Positions 42,191 to 51,271 of a DNA stretch of 64,000 nucleotides are shown here, piece by piece. Numbering within the stretch: position 1 is the first letter of the stretch; each line of letters begins with the position of its first letter. The notes beneath the pieces were generated by a model. It was not told where the DNA came from and did not search any database. It worked only from the letters and a program-made list of their open reading frames with translations. Source of the DNA: Bacillus nitratireducens (GTDB lineage Bacteria > Bacillota > Bacilli > Bacillales > Bacillaceae_G). The stretch covers positions 21,093 through 85,092 of the forward strand of contig NZ_MAOC01000009.1 in assembly GCF_001884135.1 (NCBI RefSeq), in the 5' to 3' direction. The translations under genes and the position numbers were made by a program.

Positions 42191-44612
42191 TAATAATGAG
42201 ATAGAGCTAGTTAAGATTGAAACAGAGGAGCTATCATTAACGATTAAAGGAAATCCTTATCATGAAAAATACGAGAGTTTAAAAGAATATCATGCTATGA
42301 ACGTGGATGAAATGATGTATTTTCATGTAGATGGGAAGGCAGAAGCCGTTTCTGTATTTGATGCGAGGTTGCAGAGGTTGGATGAATGGAACGAACATCC
42401 ACCAATCTTTTTTGAAAATAGAAGTTATCAGCTTGTTATTGTTCCGAAAAAGAACCAACAGCTTTCCTTTTATCATGAACATCCGGGTTTTCGAAAACAA
42501 GTTAGTTCTATTCAAATGGGGTCACTTCATGTGTTAATGGGGAATCTTTCGTTTCCAAATGAAGTAGGAAATACAACGTTTGAAATTAAAGATGCTAATG
42601 AAACTTTATTAACCGTTACATTTGAAGTTTTCCCGGCAAAGCTTGATTATAAGGATGATTACAGAGCCTTATTAGATGAAGTAAATGATGAAATTTATAA
42701 TTTAGCCTTTCATTTACTAAAGAGAACTTACTTAGGAGCATCTGCAATTTACGCTACCAATCCATCGAAGAGTGAATTTTATCGTATTTTAAATGATTCC
42801 TTTGAGCGATTTATGAAGTCGATCTCTCATATAAAAAGGCAACCGCATCATACGCTTATGACTAGGCATCAACTTGTACGAGGAGAAAAAATTCGTAAAT
42901 TGGATTCTGTCGGAATGAACTATTTGCGAAAGCGACCGCACTTACTGCAAGGAGAAAACAGTATACCGACTAAAGGGATTACAGCTTACAAGGAAGTGTC
43001 GTATGACACACTAGAAAATCGATTTGTTAAATGGATGATTCAAAGAGTTGTACATAAAATAGAAGAGTTACTTAAGGCGCTAGAGCCAAAGTCTAGATAT
43101 GCACGTAGTGTAACTGATGAAGATTTATTAGAGCGTGTAAAAAATATGAAGTATCGAATGAAAAATGAATTGAACGATCCATTTTGGAGAGGAATCGGAA
43201 AATTGGATCGCTCAGTCTTTTCACTCGTTATACAAATGGCGGCAGGCTATAGAGATGCGTATCAAATTTTCTTAATGCTATCGCGAGGATTAACATTAAG
43301 AGGACAAATTTTTAAAATGTCGGTAAAAGATGTCGCAAGGTTATACGAATACTGGACATATTTAAAACTTGGACAAATTCTATCCAAAAAATATACACCG
43401 CTCCATCAAGATGTTATCCAAGTTAAACAAGACGGTTTATACGTAACGTTAGATGAAAGTAAAACCGCCAAAAGAACGTTCAAACACCCAGAAACAGACG
43501 AGGTAATCGAGCTTTATTTCCAAAAACGAAACGGTCGACTACCAACAGTTACACAAAAACCAGATACGATGCTCGCTATTGAGAAAAAGGGAAAGAACTA
43601 TCAATATCAATACATTTTTGATGCGAAATACCGAATTGATTTTGCTGAAAGCTCTCATTATAAAAGGAAGTATGGCGCCCCTGGCCCAATGGAAGAAGAC
43701 ATTAACACAATGCATCGCTACAGAGACGCACTAGTAGTAGAACAAGAAGGACCATTTGAACGAACAGCTTACGGAGCATACGTACTATTCCCGTGGAACC
43801 AAGAGGAAGCATATGAGAACCATCCATTTTATAAAAGTATCGAAAAAGTAAATATCGGCGGCTTCCCGTTCTTACCAAACGCAACAAGACTGGTCGAACA
43901 ATTTCTAGATCATCTCATTGAAAAAAGCCCAGAAGAAATTATAAGAGAAGGCATTCTTCCAAGAGGAACAAAAGAAGAATGGCACTCTTCATTAGAAGAA
44001 AAAGTATTAGTAGGCAGTGTGAAAACTGAAAATGACTATGAAACATATAGAAAGAATGGTGTATATCAGCTACCAGTCATACAGTTAAAACCAGGATGGC
44101 AAGAAGCAAAGTACATAGCATTATATGCACCGAAAAAATGGCACGGAGAAAATGGTGGCATTCAATACGTAGCAAAAATCAAACACATTCAAATGCAACA
44201 AAACGATGAGTATATACATTTCGAACTAGAGCCATGGAAAAAACTAGACCATCTCATCCGCCCAGTAGGATACGGCATTCAAACATACACAATAACAACT
44301 ATGTCGTTATTAAAAGAAGTACAAGAACTCCCGGAACTCTTCATGAAATCAAAAGAAGAACGAATTCTTTGGAAAACGCTGCGTCGTTTTACGAAGCAAG
44401 TTAAAGTTGAGCTGGACCATAACAACTTAGATGAGGCTTCTTCTATTAAGAGTTATTATGTGCAGGATGTTCAGATTTGGGTTGATTATGAGAGTGGGGT
44501 TGTTATGGTTGGGAGAGATGGGCTAGTTAAAGAGGTTGCTTTGGAGTTGGTTGTTGGTAGGAGTTCGGTGTTGTTTAGGGAGGTTTTAGGGGTGTTAAAT
44601 GTTAAGGAATAG
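42165..44612 (+). CDS. McrC-like DUF2357 protein with PD-(D/E)xK nuclease and extra C-terminal domain
   Basis: 815 residues. DUF2357 region (about 60-390); nuclease core with Glu near 394 (YEYWTYL), Asp near 466 (KPDTML), Asp-Ala-Lys near 485-488 (YIFDAKYRI) and MHRYRDAL near 515. A further domain (about 605-800) with KYIALYAPKKWHG, IQYVAKIKHIQ and PVGYGIQTYTITT has the look of a PUA/EVE-type fold and may read modified bases. Start ATG 42165 follows AAGGAGG and overlaps the McrB-like gene by 29 bases, so the subunits are made together. The last 250 bases are strongly G/T-rich. Confidence 0.82.
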   Translation: MMVSPLSGSNNEIELVKIETEELSLTIKGNPYHEKYESLKEYHAMNVDEMMYFHVDGKAEAVSVFDARLQRLDEWNEHPPIFFENRSYQLVIVPKKNQQLSFYHEHPGFRKQVSSIQMGSLHVLMGNLSFPNEVGNTTFEIKDANETLLTVTFEVFPAKLDYKDDYRALLDEVNDEIYNLAFHLLKRTYLGASAIYATNPSKSEFYRILNDSFERFMKSISHIKRQPHHTLMTRHQLVRGEKIRKLDSVGMNYLRKRPHLLQGENSIPTKGITAYKEVSYDTLENRFVKWMIQRVVHKIEELLKALEPKSRYARSVTDEDLLERVKNMKYRMKNELNDPFWRGIGKLDRSVFSLVIQMAAGYRDAYQIFLMLSRGLTLRGQIFKMSVKDVARLYEYWTYLKLGQILSKKYTPLHQDVIQVKQDGLYVTLDESKTAKRTFKHPETDEVIELYFQKRNGRLPTVTQKPDTMLAIEKKGKNYQYQYIFDAKYRIDFAESSHYKRKYGAPGPMEEDINTMHRYRDALVVEQEGPFERTAYGAYVLFPWNQEEAYENHPFYKSIEKVNIGGFPFLPNATRLVEQFLDHLIEKSPEEIIREGILPRGTKEEWHSSLEEKVLVGSVKTENDYETYRKNGVYQLPVIQLKPGWQEAKYIALYAPKKWHGENGGIQYVAKIKHIQMQQNDEYIHFELEPWKKLDHLIRPVGYGIQTYTITTMSLLKEVQELPELFMKSKEERILWKTLRRFTKQVKVELDHNNLDEASSIKSYYVQDVQIWVDYESGVVMVGRDGLVKEVALELVVGRSSVLFREVLGVLNVKE

Positions 44613-44638
44613 CACTTAGATACAAAGGTGATTAAGTC

Positions 44639-44725
44639 ATGGATAAAGGCCAAATTTATTTTTGCATGGAACTAATGATTTTAGGTGAAGTGGAGAAACA
44701 TTTAAATATTATAGATAAATATTAG
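44639..44725 (+). CDS. Possible small ORF behind the McrC-like gene
   Basis: 28 codons (MDKGQIYFCMELMILGEVEK and HLNIIDKY), ATG eight bases after AAAGGTGA, ahead of a terminator. Could be a remnant of a third gene of the restriction operon or a chance ORF. Confidence 0.3.
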   Translation: MDKGQIYFCMELMILGEVEKHLNIIDKY

Positions 44726-44753
44726 TTGGATAAAGTGTATTGTTAGCTATGGG

Positions 44754-44790
44754 AAGAAGAGCATATGAGGTATGTGCTCTTCTTTTTATT
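44754..44790 (+). terminator. Terminator of the McrBC-like operon
   Basis: About 10-bp stem (AAGAAGAGCA paired with TGCTCTTCTT) and T run. Confidence 0.8.
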
Positions 44791-44964
44791 TGTAAATAAA
44801 GTGGATGTAAAATTAAAATGATGACCTCCACCCTGTCAAGATAAAGGTCATATTTTATTTATATTGGTGTTACTAAATTTAATCTATATAATCCTCTTGC
44901 ACCTCCCCCAACGTCACCCCCTAACCTAAAGAAGACAAATCAAAAAGGGGGGACCAAACCAATC
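44791..44964. other. Intergenic region
   Basis: Contains an ATGACCT...AGGTCAT inverted repeat (about 44820-44850) and an unusually C-rich stretch (44900-44935). No gene seen. Confidence 0.4.
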
Positions 44965-45303
44965 ATGAAAACCACCACAAAAGAAAAAAGAAATACCATC
45001 ATCATGTTACTACTATCAGCCGCAATAGGAATTTTTTCACCACTATTCATGTACATCACACTGGCACGTAAAAATGAAGTGTACACATATCATTGCCGAA
45101 AGGCGTTCAACTTTCATTTGTTAATCTTTCTTCTATTTAATATTAGTTCGCGTATTAGTGATGTTTTATTTTGGATTGTATTTGCCTTAGAGGTCGTTCA
45201 AGTGATCATTGTTGCGTGGAAAGTAATACGCGACGAGCCATATCGTTATTTCATTCGAGTTCCTTTATTTAAAGAAGATAAGTATATAGTGGAAGGAGAA
45301 TAG
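44965..45303 (+). CDS. DUF4870-family small membrane protein
   Basis: 112 residues, three hydrophobic segments, with the family feature YTYHCRKAFNFHLLIFLLFNIS. Function unknown. The ribosome binding site GGGGGGA lies about twelve bases before the ATG, a long spacing. Stop codon is followed directly by the next start (GTG/ATG), forming a three-gene unit with the MerR regulator. Confidence 0.7.
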   Translation: MKTTTKEKRNTIIMLLLSAAIGIFSPLFMYITLARKNEVYTYHCRKAFNFHLLIFLLFNISSRISDVLFWIVFALEVVQVIIVAWKVIRDEPYRYFIRVPLFKEDKYIVEGE

Positions 45304-45306
45304 GTG

Positions 45307-45558
45307 ATGAAACAAGAAGTGGAGATAAAAGGGAAGCAAATCTTTATTATGATTGCAGTGTTGTTTATTGCGAGTTATATCGTTTTACGAAGACGAAAGT
45401 ATGAGTACTTCTATGATGGTATTAGTGAGTATGAAAATCGTTATAGAGGGAATATTCCTTTTTTGTTACTTGCTGTGGGTTTGTTTCAATATTATCGGAA
45501 GAATGAGATGAGTTTTTCTCATATGTTTCAGTATGTGAGAGAGAAGTTAGCGGAGTAG
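45307..45558 (+). CDS. Hypothetical small membrane protein
   Basis: 83 residues, start ATG 45307 with AAGGAG upstream overlapping the previous stop. Two hydrophobic segments (about 11-25 and 48-60) separated by basic and Tyr-rich loops RRRKYEYFYDGISEYENRYRG. Family unknown; probably functions with the DUF4870 protein. Confidence 0.6.
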   Translation: MKQEVEIKGKQIFIMIAVLFIASYIVLRRRKYEYFYDGISEYENRYRGNIPFLLLAVGLFQYYRKNEMSFSHMFQYVREKLAE

Positions 45559-45566
45559 GTGATGAT

Positions 45567-46310
45567 ATGGCGTGGACGATTAGTGAGTTTGCAAGTGTTG
45601 GGGATGTTACGGTGCGGACACTTCGTTATTATGACAAGATTAATTTATTAAAGCCGAGCGATTATACCGAAGGCGGGCATCGGTTATATACGAAAGATGA
45701 TTTGTATGCGCTGCAGCAAATTCAATCGTTTAAGCATCTCGGTTTTTCGCTTGGGGAAATTCAAAATATTATATTGCAGCGTAATATTGGGACTGAAGAC
45801 TTTTTAAGGAAAATACACTTTCAAAGAGAATTACTGTTGGCAGAGCAAGAAAGAATTGCGAAGGTGCTTTCGCATATGGATGAGATGACGAAGAAGTTTC
45901 AAAAGGAAGAACGAGTGGATGTTGCTTTGTTTTCTTCTTTTTTGCAAACTTTTATATGGGAGAAAGAAAATAAAGAATGGTTAGAGGAACACTTTTCAAA
46001 TGAGTGTGTTCAAGCGTTTTATAGTAATAAGGAAGTTAAAGAAAAGTTCGATCGGCGATTTATGGATGTGATAGGGAAGTTGAAAAAGTGTAAGGAAGAA
46101 GAGAAGGATCCGAGTCATCATGAAGTTCAAGTTATCTTGAAGGAATTTTTCAATGTAATAGAAGAGGTAACGAACTATCTTGATACACCTCAAGGTGATA
46201 TAGAGGATATAATCCAAAAATCAAGCCTCCCGCTATCCGAATTCCCAACCCTCTTCACAACTGAAGAAGAAAACTATATAAAAGAAGCAATGGAGCAGTT
46301 TAACACCTAG
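45567..46310 (+). CDS. MerR-family regulator with TipA-like C-terminal domain
   Basis: 247 residues. N-terminal MerR HTH (TVRTLRYYDKINLLKPSDYT, GGHRLYTKDDL), dimerisation helix (about 80-115), then a helical ligand-binding domain in the position of TipAS/antibiotic-sensing modules. Such regulators distort long promoter spacers when bound to drug-like ligands. Start ATG follows GAGTAGGTGAT. Stop codon lies within the terminator. Target probably the local membrane protein genes. Confidence 0.85.
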   Translation: MAWTISEFASVGDVTVRTLRYYDKINLLKPSDYTEGGHRLYTKDDLYALQQIQSFKHLGFSLGEIQNIILQRNIGTEDFLRKIHFQRELLLAEQERIAKVLSHMDEMTKKFQKEERVDVALFSSFLQTFIWEKENKEWLEEHFSNECVQAFYSNKEVKEKFDRRFMDVIGKLKKCKEEEKDPSHHEVQVILKEFFNVIEEVTNYLDTPQGDIEDIIQKSSLPLSEFPTLFTTEEENYIKEAMEQFNT

Positions 46311-46326
46311 TTAAACTGCTTTTCCA
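46294..46326 (+). terminator. Terminator overlapping the MerR stop codon
   Basis: Perfect 10-bp stem (46294-46303 with 46311-46320) and T run; the stop codon is in the loop. Confidence 0.8.
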
Positions 46327-46362
46327 TTATAATAGAAGAAAAAACCAACGGAGGAAAATCCC

Positions 46363-46689
46363 ATGCCAACCTACAACAAACTAATCCGGAACAAAATTCC
46401 ACAAATAATAAAAGCTAACGGAAAAACACCAACAACAAGAATCCTACCCGAAGACGAATACATAAAAGAAATCTGCAAGAAAACACAAGAAGAATTAACA
46501 GAATACATCGAAGCAAAAACAAAATCCCATAAACTCGAAGAACTATCCGACCTCCTAGAACTAATAAACGCCTTAGCCGAACACGAAGGCACAACACTAG
46601 AAGAAATCAACAACATCCGTAAAAAGAAAGCAGAAGAACGAGGTGGCTTTTCAGATCGAGTCTTTTTAATCGAAGTAATCGACAACTAG
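46363..46689 (+). CDS. MazG-like / phosphoribosyl-ATP pyrophosphohydrolase-like protein, paralogue 2
   Basis: 108 residues, same layout as 10782-11108: PTYNKLIRNKIPQIIK at the N-terminus, acidic EELTEYIEAK and EELSDLLELINAL helices, and KKKAEERGGFSDRVFLIEV at the end. Predicted to cleave a nucleoside triphosphate; substrate unknown. Start ATG follows GGAGGA. The coding strand is remarkably A/C-rich, unlike the first paralogue. Confidence 0.8.
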   Translation: MPTYNKLIRNKIPQIIKANGKTPTTRILPEDEYIKEICKKTQEELTEYIEAKTKSHKLEELSDLLELINALAEHEGTTLEEINNIRKKKAEERGGFSDRVFLIEVIDN

Positions 46690-46886
46690 CCCCTCATAAG
46701 CCCCTTGAAAGCCCCTACCAAGTAATAAATCACTAAGAAAAAACACAACAAAACAAAAACACCAACAAACACCGTAGTAGTAGTCGAAAAAAATTTTGAA
46801 ATAACACGCCAAAAACCCGTCCCTCCTTCCTATATATAGTACAAAGAGGAATTTTTCGTTTTTGAATGGAGACAGGAGGAATTTGG
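46690..46886. other. Intergenic region with extreme strand asymmetry
   Basis: About 200 bases. 46690-46815 is almost free of T and G on the plus strand outside a few words; from about 46860 the strand becomes G/T-rich and stays so through the DnaD-like gene. TATATATAG near 46832-46840 may be part of a promoter. Confidence 0.4.
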
Positions 46887-47744
46887 ATGGCGGTGTATCG
46901 TACTGTGCAGGTGAATTTTTGGCAGGATGATTTTGTTTTGGATTTGACGCCGGAGGAGCGATATTTTTATGTTTACTTATTAACTTGTTCGAAGACGACG
47001 CAGTGTGGGATTTTTCCGTTTCCGAAGCGGTTAGCTGAGATGGAGACGGGTTATAATCGGGAGACGATTGATAAGTTGGTGCAGCGCTTCATCGATTATG
47101 GAAAGATTCTTTATGATGCGGAGACGAGGGAGTTATTCATTTTAAATTGGCTTCGTTATAATCCTGTGACGAATACGAATGTGGAGAAGTGTGTGCTTCG
47201 TGAGCTTAAGGGTGTGAAGAATAAGGAGTTTGTACATATGTTTCTTCAGAAGTGCGTAGAGGAGGAGCTGAATGTTCCGATGCTTTTAGCTCATTTCGGT
47301 ATGCCTAGTGATTCGGCCGTTCATGATGTTGATCCGGTTTGTGAAGAGGCGGAAGAAGAGGTTATAGAGGAAGAAACGGGAAGTCGCGTGTTTTCTTTTT
47401 TCGAGCAACATTTCGGTAGTTTGTCTCCTCATACGGTGGAGGAACTGAGTGCGTGGATGGATGATTTGTCAGAGGAGCTTGTGCTTAAGGCTCTTCAAAT
47501 TGCGTTTGAGAATAATAAGCGGACGGTTGCTTATGTGAAAGGGATTTTGAGAGGGTGGCACGGGAAAGGATTTACGAAAGTGTCTGAGGTTGATGCGGAT
47601 ACGTCGAAGTTTCGGAAGAAGGAGTCGTTTGTTAGTACTGGGGAGACAGAGAATTTTTTGGCGAAGTGTGACGAGTGGGAGAAGAATGTGCCGTCAGAGG
47701 AAGAGTTGCAGCGCTTTTTAGCGGAGCGCGGGTGGCGTCCATGA
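46887..47744 (+). CDS. DnaD-domain replication-initiation-like protein
   Basis: 285 residues. N-terminal winged-helix region with VYRTVQVNFWQDDFVLDLTP and GIFPFPKRLAEMETGYNRET, an acidic linker (EEAEEEVIEEE, about 155-165) and a C-terminal DnaD/DnaB2-type helical domain with KALQIAFENNKRTVAYVKGI followed by LRGWHGKG. Phage and plasmid initiators of this type load helicases. ATG 46887 follows AGGAGG; an in-frame upstream ATG was not chosen. Its stop overlaps the next gene (ATGA). No phage genes are around. Confidence 0.8.
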   Translation: MAVYRTVQVNFWQDDFVLDLTPEERYFYVYLLTCSKTTQCGIFPFPKRLAEMETGYNRETIDKLVQRFIDYGKILYDAETRELFILNWLRYNPVTNTNVEKCVLRELKGVKNKEFVHMFLQKCVEEELNVPMLLAHFGMPSDSAVHDVDPVCEEAEEEVIEEETGSRVFSFFEQHFGSLSPHTVEELSAWMDDLSEELVLKALQIAFENNKRTVAYVKGILRGWHGKGFTKVSEVDADTSKFRKKESFVSTGETENFLAKCDEWEKNVPSEEELQRFLAERGWRP

Positions 47745-49030
47745 GTATTCAAAATGTGGAGGCGGAGAAGACGGTGTTAGGTTCTCTATTACTTGATGGA
47801 GAGCTTATTAAGGAGTGCCGTTTGACGGAGCAGTATTTTTCTATGCCAGTGCACAAGTCTATATTTCAGTTGATGCGAAAAATGGAAGAAGAGGGGCAAC
47901 CGATTGATCTTGTGACGTTCATTTCTAGGGTAGATCCGAAGTTTTTGCAGGGGATCGGGGGAATGGAGTATTTTATAGGGTTAATGGATGGTGTGCCTGC
48001 GACTAGTAACTTCTCTTATTACGAGGGGCTTGTTCGAGGTGCTTGGAAAATGTATCAGGCTGGCGTTCTCGGGCACAAGATGGGAGAGCGTCTTATTGCG
48101 GAGAAGAATGAGAAAATTATTGGTGAGACGATTACGGAACTTTGTGAGTTAGAAGAAAAGGACTGTGTATGTGAGTTTGATTTGAAGGATGCGTTAGTTG
48201 GTTTGTATGAAGAGCTTCATCAAGATACGAAAGAGAATACTGGTATTGAGACTGGTTATATATCGTTAAATAAGATGACGTGCGGATTGCAGGAAGGTGA
48301 TTTTGTTGTTCTTGGAGCGCGTCCTTCTATGGGAAAAACGGCGTTTGCGTTAAATGTTGGACTACATGCGGCGAAATCTGGAGCGGCAGTTGGATTGTTT
48401 TCGTTAGAAATGAGTAGTAAGCAATTGTTAAAAAGGATGGCGTCGTGTGTAGGTGAAGTGTCAGGAGGTAGGCTGAAAAATCCGAAGCACCGTTTTGCGA
48501 TGGAAGACTGGGAAAAGGTGAGTAAGGCGTTTGCGGAGATAGGGGAATTACCACTTGAGATTTACGATAATGCAGGCGTTACGGTGCAAGATATTTGGAT
48601 GCAGACTCGTAAGTTAAAGAGGAAGCACGGTGATAAAAAGCTTTTAGTTATTGTAGATTATTTGCAGCTCATTACGGGCGATCCGAAGCATAAGGGCAAT
48701 CGATTTCAAGAGATTAGTGAGATTTCACGTAAGCTTAAGCTGTTAGCGCGTGATTTAAATGTTTGTGTAGTAGCATTGTCGCAATTGTCTCGTTCTGTAG
48801 AGTCGCGTCAAGATAAGCGACCTCTTTTATCTGATTTAAGAGAGACAGGACAAATTGAGCAAGACGCGGATGTCATTATGCTTATGTATCGCGAAGATTA
48901 TTACGATAAGGAAACGATGCAGAAAGAGATGACGGAGATTCATGTGGCGAAGCATCGGAATGGACCTATTGGCAGCTTTCAGTTGAGATTTTTGAAGGAG
49001 TTTGGGCGGTTTGTGGAGATTGGGCATTAG
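47741..49030 (+). CDS. DnaB-like replicative helicase paralogue
   Basis: 429 residues, close to the usual 440-450. N-terminal DnaB domain (AEKTVLGSLLLDGELIKECR), linker helix, RecA-type motor with Walker A GARPSMGKTAFA (192-203), H2-type VGLFSLEMS, VIVDYLQLI Walker B and the late LSQLSRSVESR, LRETGQIEQDADVI motifs. Unwinds DNA ahead of a fork as a hexamer. Coupled by overlap to the DnaD-like gene, so the two form a loader/helicase module. The main chromosomal helicase normally lies elsewhere, so this is a second copy. Confidence 0.88.
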   Translation: MSIQNVEAEKTVLGSLLLDGELIKECRLTEQYFSMPVHKSIFQLMRKMEEEGQPIDLVTFISRVDPKFLQGIGGMEYFIGLMDGVPATSNFSYYEGLVRGAWKMYQAGVLGHKMGERLIAEKNEKIIGETITELCELEEKDCVCEFDLKDALVGLYEELHQDTKENTGIETGYISLNKMTCGLQEGDFVVLGARPSMGKTAFALNVGLHAAKSGAAVGLFSLEMSSKQLLKRMASCVGEVSGGRLKNPKHRFAMEDWEKVSKAFAEIGELPLEIYDNAGVTVQDIWMQTRKLKRKHGDKKLLVIVDYLQLITGDPKHKGNRFQEISEISRKLKLLARDLNVCVVALSQLSRSVESRQDKRPLLSDLRETGQIEQDADVIMLMYREDYYDKETMQKEMTEIHVAKHRNGPIGSFQLRFLKEFGRFVEIGH

Positions 49031-49100
49031 TTGGAGGGGGAATCTATCTTTTAATTTGAAATTTCTCAACAACTAACAAAATAGGAATATAGTACTTAAA

Positions 49101-49136
49101 AAGTCCCTACAAATATCACTTGTGGGGGCTTTATTT
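49101..49136 (+). terminator. Terminator of the DnaD/DnaB-like operon
   Basis: 12-bp stem with two G-U pairs (49101-49112 with 49120-49131), T-rich end. Confidence 0.75.
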
Positions 49137-49269
49137 ATGAGCTAATGCATCATATAGACACACTGTACAGCAACATTTAATCGGTGCCATTTGATCCAAA
49201 TATAAATGAGTATTGATTTTTTAACTTTTTTAATATAAAAATATTAAGGTGTTAGTATATTGAAGGAAA

Positions 49270-50055
49270 ATGGGGTTCATGTTTATGAAAGAAAATATTG
49301 TATTTTTACACGGGATAACAGGGGATCGAAATGCATTTAAAACAGAGTACGAATACTTGAAAACTTCATATGATTGTTGGTGGTATGATTTCCCTGGTTA
49401 CGGTCTTGATACTTTAGGAAAGGATATACCTTTTTTCTTAGAGATTTTGGTTGAGCAATTAAATAGTGAATACGAGAAGGCGGGTATTGCAATAGCACAT
49501 TTATGTGCCCTTAGTTTTGGATGTTTGCCGGCTTTAGCATTTGCGAATAAGTACCCTGAAAAAGTAGCAAGTTTAACTTTCTCGGGTGGCTATTGCAATG
49601 TTCCATCAGAATTTCAGGCAAATCTAATGCAACTATTGGAGCAGAAGAGTGAATATACAGATCAAGGTTGGTTAAAGCAGTACGCCGTTCTCCAAAATCC
49701 AAATAAAAAAGAAATACCTGAAGACTCGCAGTCTATTTTCTATAACTATGGGCAATTATTGCATCCGAATGTATTTGAAAAAGCAGTTCGAATACAAATG
49801 GAGTTTGATTCGGAAAAAATGTTGATGTCGCTTAAGCAACCCGTTTTATGGGTGATGGGCGAGTATGATAATTTGTATAAAGAAACGTTGTACAATATAA
49901 ACTACTGGATTCCTCATGTTACATATATAGAATTAAAAAATGCTGGGCACGTTGCTCATATACATGAGCCTAAACAATTTATGGATGTATTCGAGAGTTT
50001 TCTTAAGGGAATCAAATGTGGTTCTCCAGATGTTATTGAGGAATTAGTTATTTAA
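49270..50055 (+). CDS. Alpha/beta hydrolase
   Basis: 261 residues. Oxyanion-hole block NIVFLHGITGDRNAF, nucleophile elbow HLCALSFGCLPALAF with Ser near 82, acid candidate in VLWVMGEYDNLY and catalytic His in KNAGHVAHIHEP. No substrate can be deduced. Three in-frame ATGs occur (49270, 49279, 49285) with only a modest AAGGA site, so the first few residues are uncertain. Single gene facing an EamA transporter. Confidence 0.8.
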   Translation: MGFMFMKENIVFLHGITGDRNAFKTEYEYLKTSYDCWWYDFPGYGLDTLGKDIPFFLEILVEQLNSEYEKAGIAIAHLCALSFGCLPALAFANKYPEKVASLTFSGGYCNVPSEFQANLMQLLEQKSEYTDQGWLKQYAVLQNPNKKEIPEDSQSIFYNYGQLLHPNVFEKAVRIQMEFDSEKMLMSLKQPVLWVMGEYDNLYKETLYNINYWIPHVTYIELKNAGHVAHIHEPKQFMDVFESFLKGIKCGSPDVIEELVI

Positions 50056-50154
50056 TTTATTACATTAATAATGTGGATGTTCTTTAAAAAATAGGGAAGG
50101 GCAAGAATTGTTAGCGCTACTTCTTTTGAAAATAAAATTTTCTCCTTTTAAACA

Positions 50155-50208
50155 CACTATTCGCTTAAGAAAAGGCATAGTACGATATGCTAGGTTAAGC
50201 GAATAGTG
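50155..50208. repeat. 54-bp hairpin with perfect 14-bp arms between convergent genes
   Basis: CACTATTCGCTTAA (50155-50168) and its exact reverse complement (50195-50208), with an inner GCATA/TATGC pair. There is no T run, so it is not a standard terminator. Confidence 0.7.
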
Positions 50209-50245
50209 CAAATGAAGCTCCTTAACGTGGATGTGTGTTTAATAC

Positions 50246-51133
50246 TTACTCCACATTCCTCTTAAAACCAACCCGCAACAACCCCTTAAAATCCACCTCA
50301 GCAATCAACACACTTAACAATATAAGCGTCGCCCCTAAATATCCTTTTCCTGTGAGCGTTTCGCCTGTGAAAACAAAGGCAAATCCTGCGGAAAAGACAG
50401 GTTCTAATGAAAAGATAAGTCCCGTATGTGTTGGCGTCGTGTATTGCTGGGCGATAACTTGCACGATGAATGCGACTGCGGTACAAAATATGCTTAAGGC
50501 TAATATGATTAGCCATGAGTTGATCGTGCTAGGCAGTTTTGGGGTTTCCATCACTAATGAAAAAATAAGACTAAATAGGCCGACGAAACCGAGTTGTATT
50601 ACTCCAAGTGCAATCGAGTTCACGTGTTTCGTTACATTTCCAGTAATGATGACGTGAATGGCATAAAATAAAGCAGACAATATGCAAAATATATCGCCAT
50701 TACCGATCTTGAATTCACTAGTTAATGTTAATAAGCCAATTCCTATTATCGTTAACACAATTCCTAATATAACTTTCTTTTCAGGAATGTGTTTTAAAAA
50801 TATAGCTGATAATATCGGAATGAAAATGACTGTGAGACATAGTAAGAAACCGGCATTAGAGACACTTGTATACTTTGTACCGAATGTCGCAAAAATGTAA
50901 ACGATAAATAAAACAGAAGCTAGTATAAAGGCATATTTTACAGTTTTAAAATCGACTTTGAATAAATGTTTGTAAAATATTAAACCTGATAAAAGAAAGG
51001 CAATAATAAATCGTAATGCGATTAAATTATATTCTTCTATGCCATCAAGTCCAAGCTTTGTAAGTAGGATGGATGCACCCCAAAAAAATGTAACTAGTAG
51101 TAGCATTAAATCAGCTTTTAATTGAATTTTCAT
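50246..51133 (-). CDS. EamA/DMT-superfamily transporter
   Basis: 295 residues, ten spans in two EamA halves: ADLMLLLVTFFWGASILLTK opens the first, GDIFCILSALFYAIHVIITG the second, and LEPVFSAGFAFVFTGETLT is the usual second-repeat motif. Exports small metabolites or amino acids; substrate unknown. Start ATG follows GAGGGAA. Confidence 0.85.
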   Translation of the reverse strand: MKIQLKADLMLLLVTFFWGASILLTKLGLDGIEEYNLIALRFIIAFLLSGLIFYKHLFKVDFKTVKYAFILASVLFIVYIFATFGTKYTSVSNAGFLLCLTVIFIPILSAIFLKHIPEKKVILGIVLTIIGIGLLTLTSEFKIGNGDIFCILSALFYAIHVIITGNVTKHVNSIALGVIQLGFVGLFSLIFSLVMETPKLPSTINSWLIILALSIFCTAVAFIVQVIAQQYTTPTHTGLIFSLEPVFSAGFAFVFTGETLTGKGYLGATLILLSVLIAEVDFKGLLRVGFKRNVE

Positions 51134-51271
51134 TTCTATTCCCTCGTTATGTATAATTTATGATTCCATACCCCTATCCCTATCGTTTATTTTAATATCA
51201 ATTCTGAATATTTGGAACAAAAATTTATCGACGCTTTTTTCTCTGCATAATAAAGAGGCTATTTTATAATC

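Noticed and set aside
46887-49030. Prophage
   Set aside because: Only replication-type genes are present; no integrase, terminase, structural or lysis genes, and no att-like repeats nearby.
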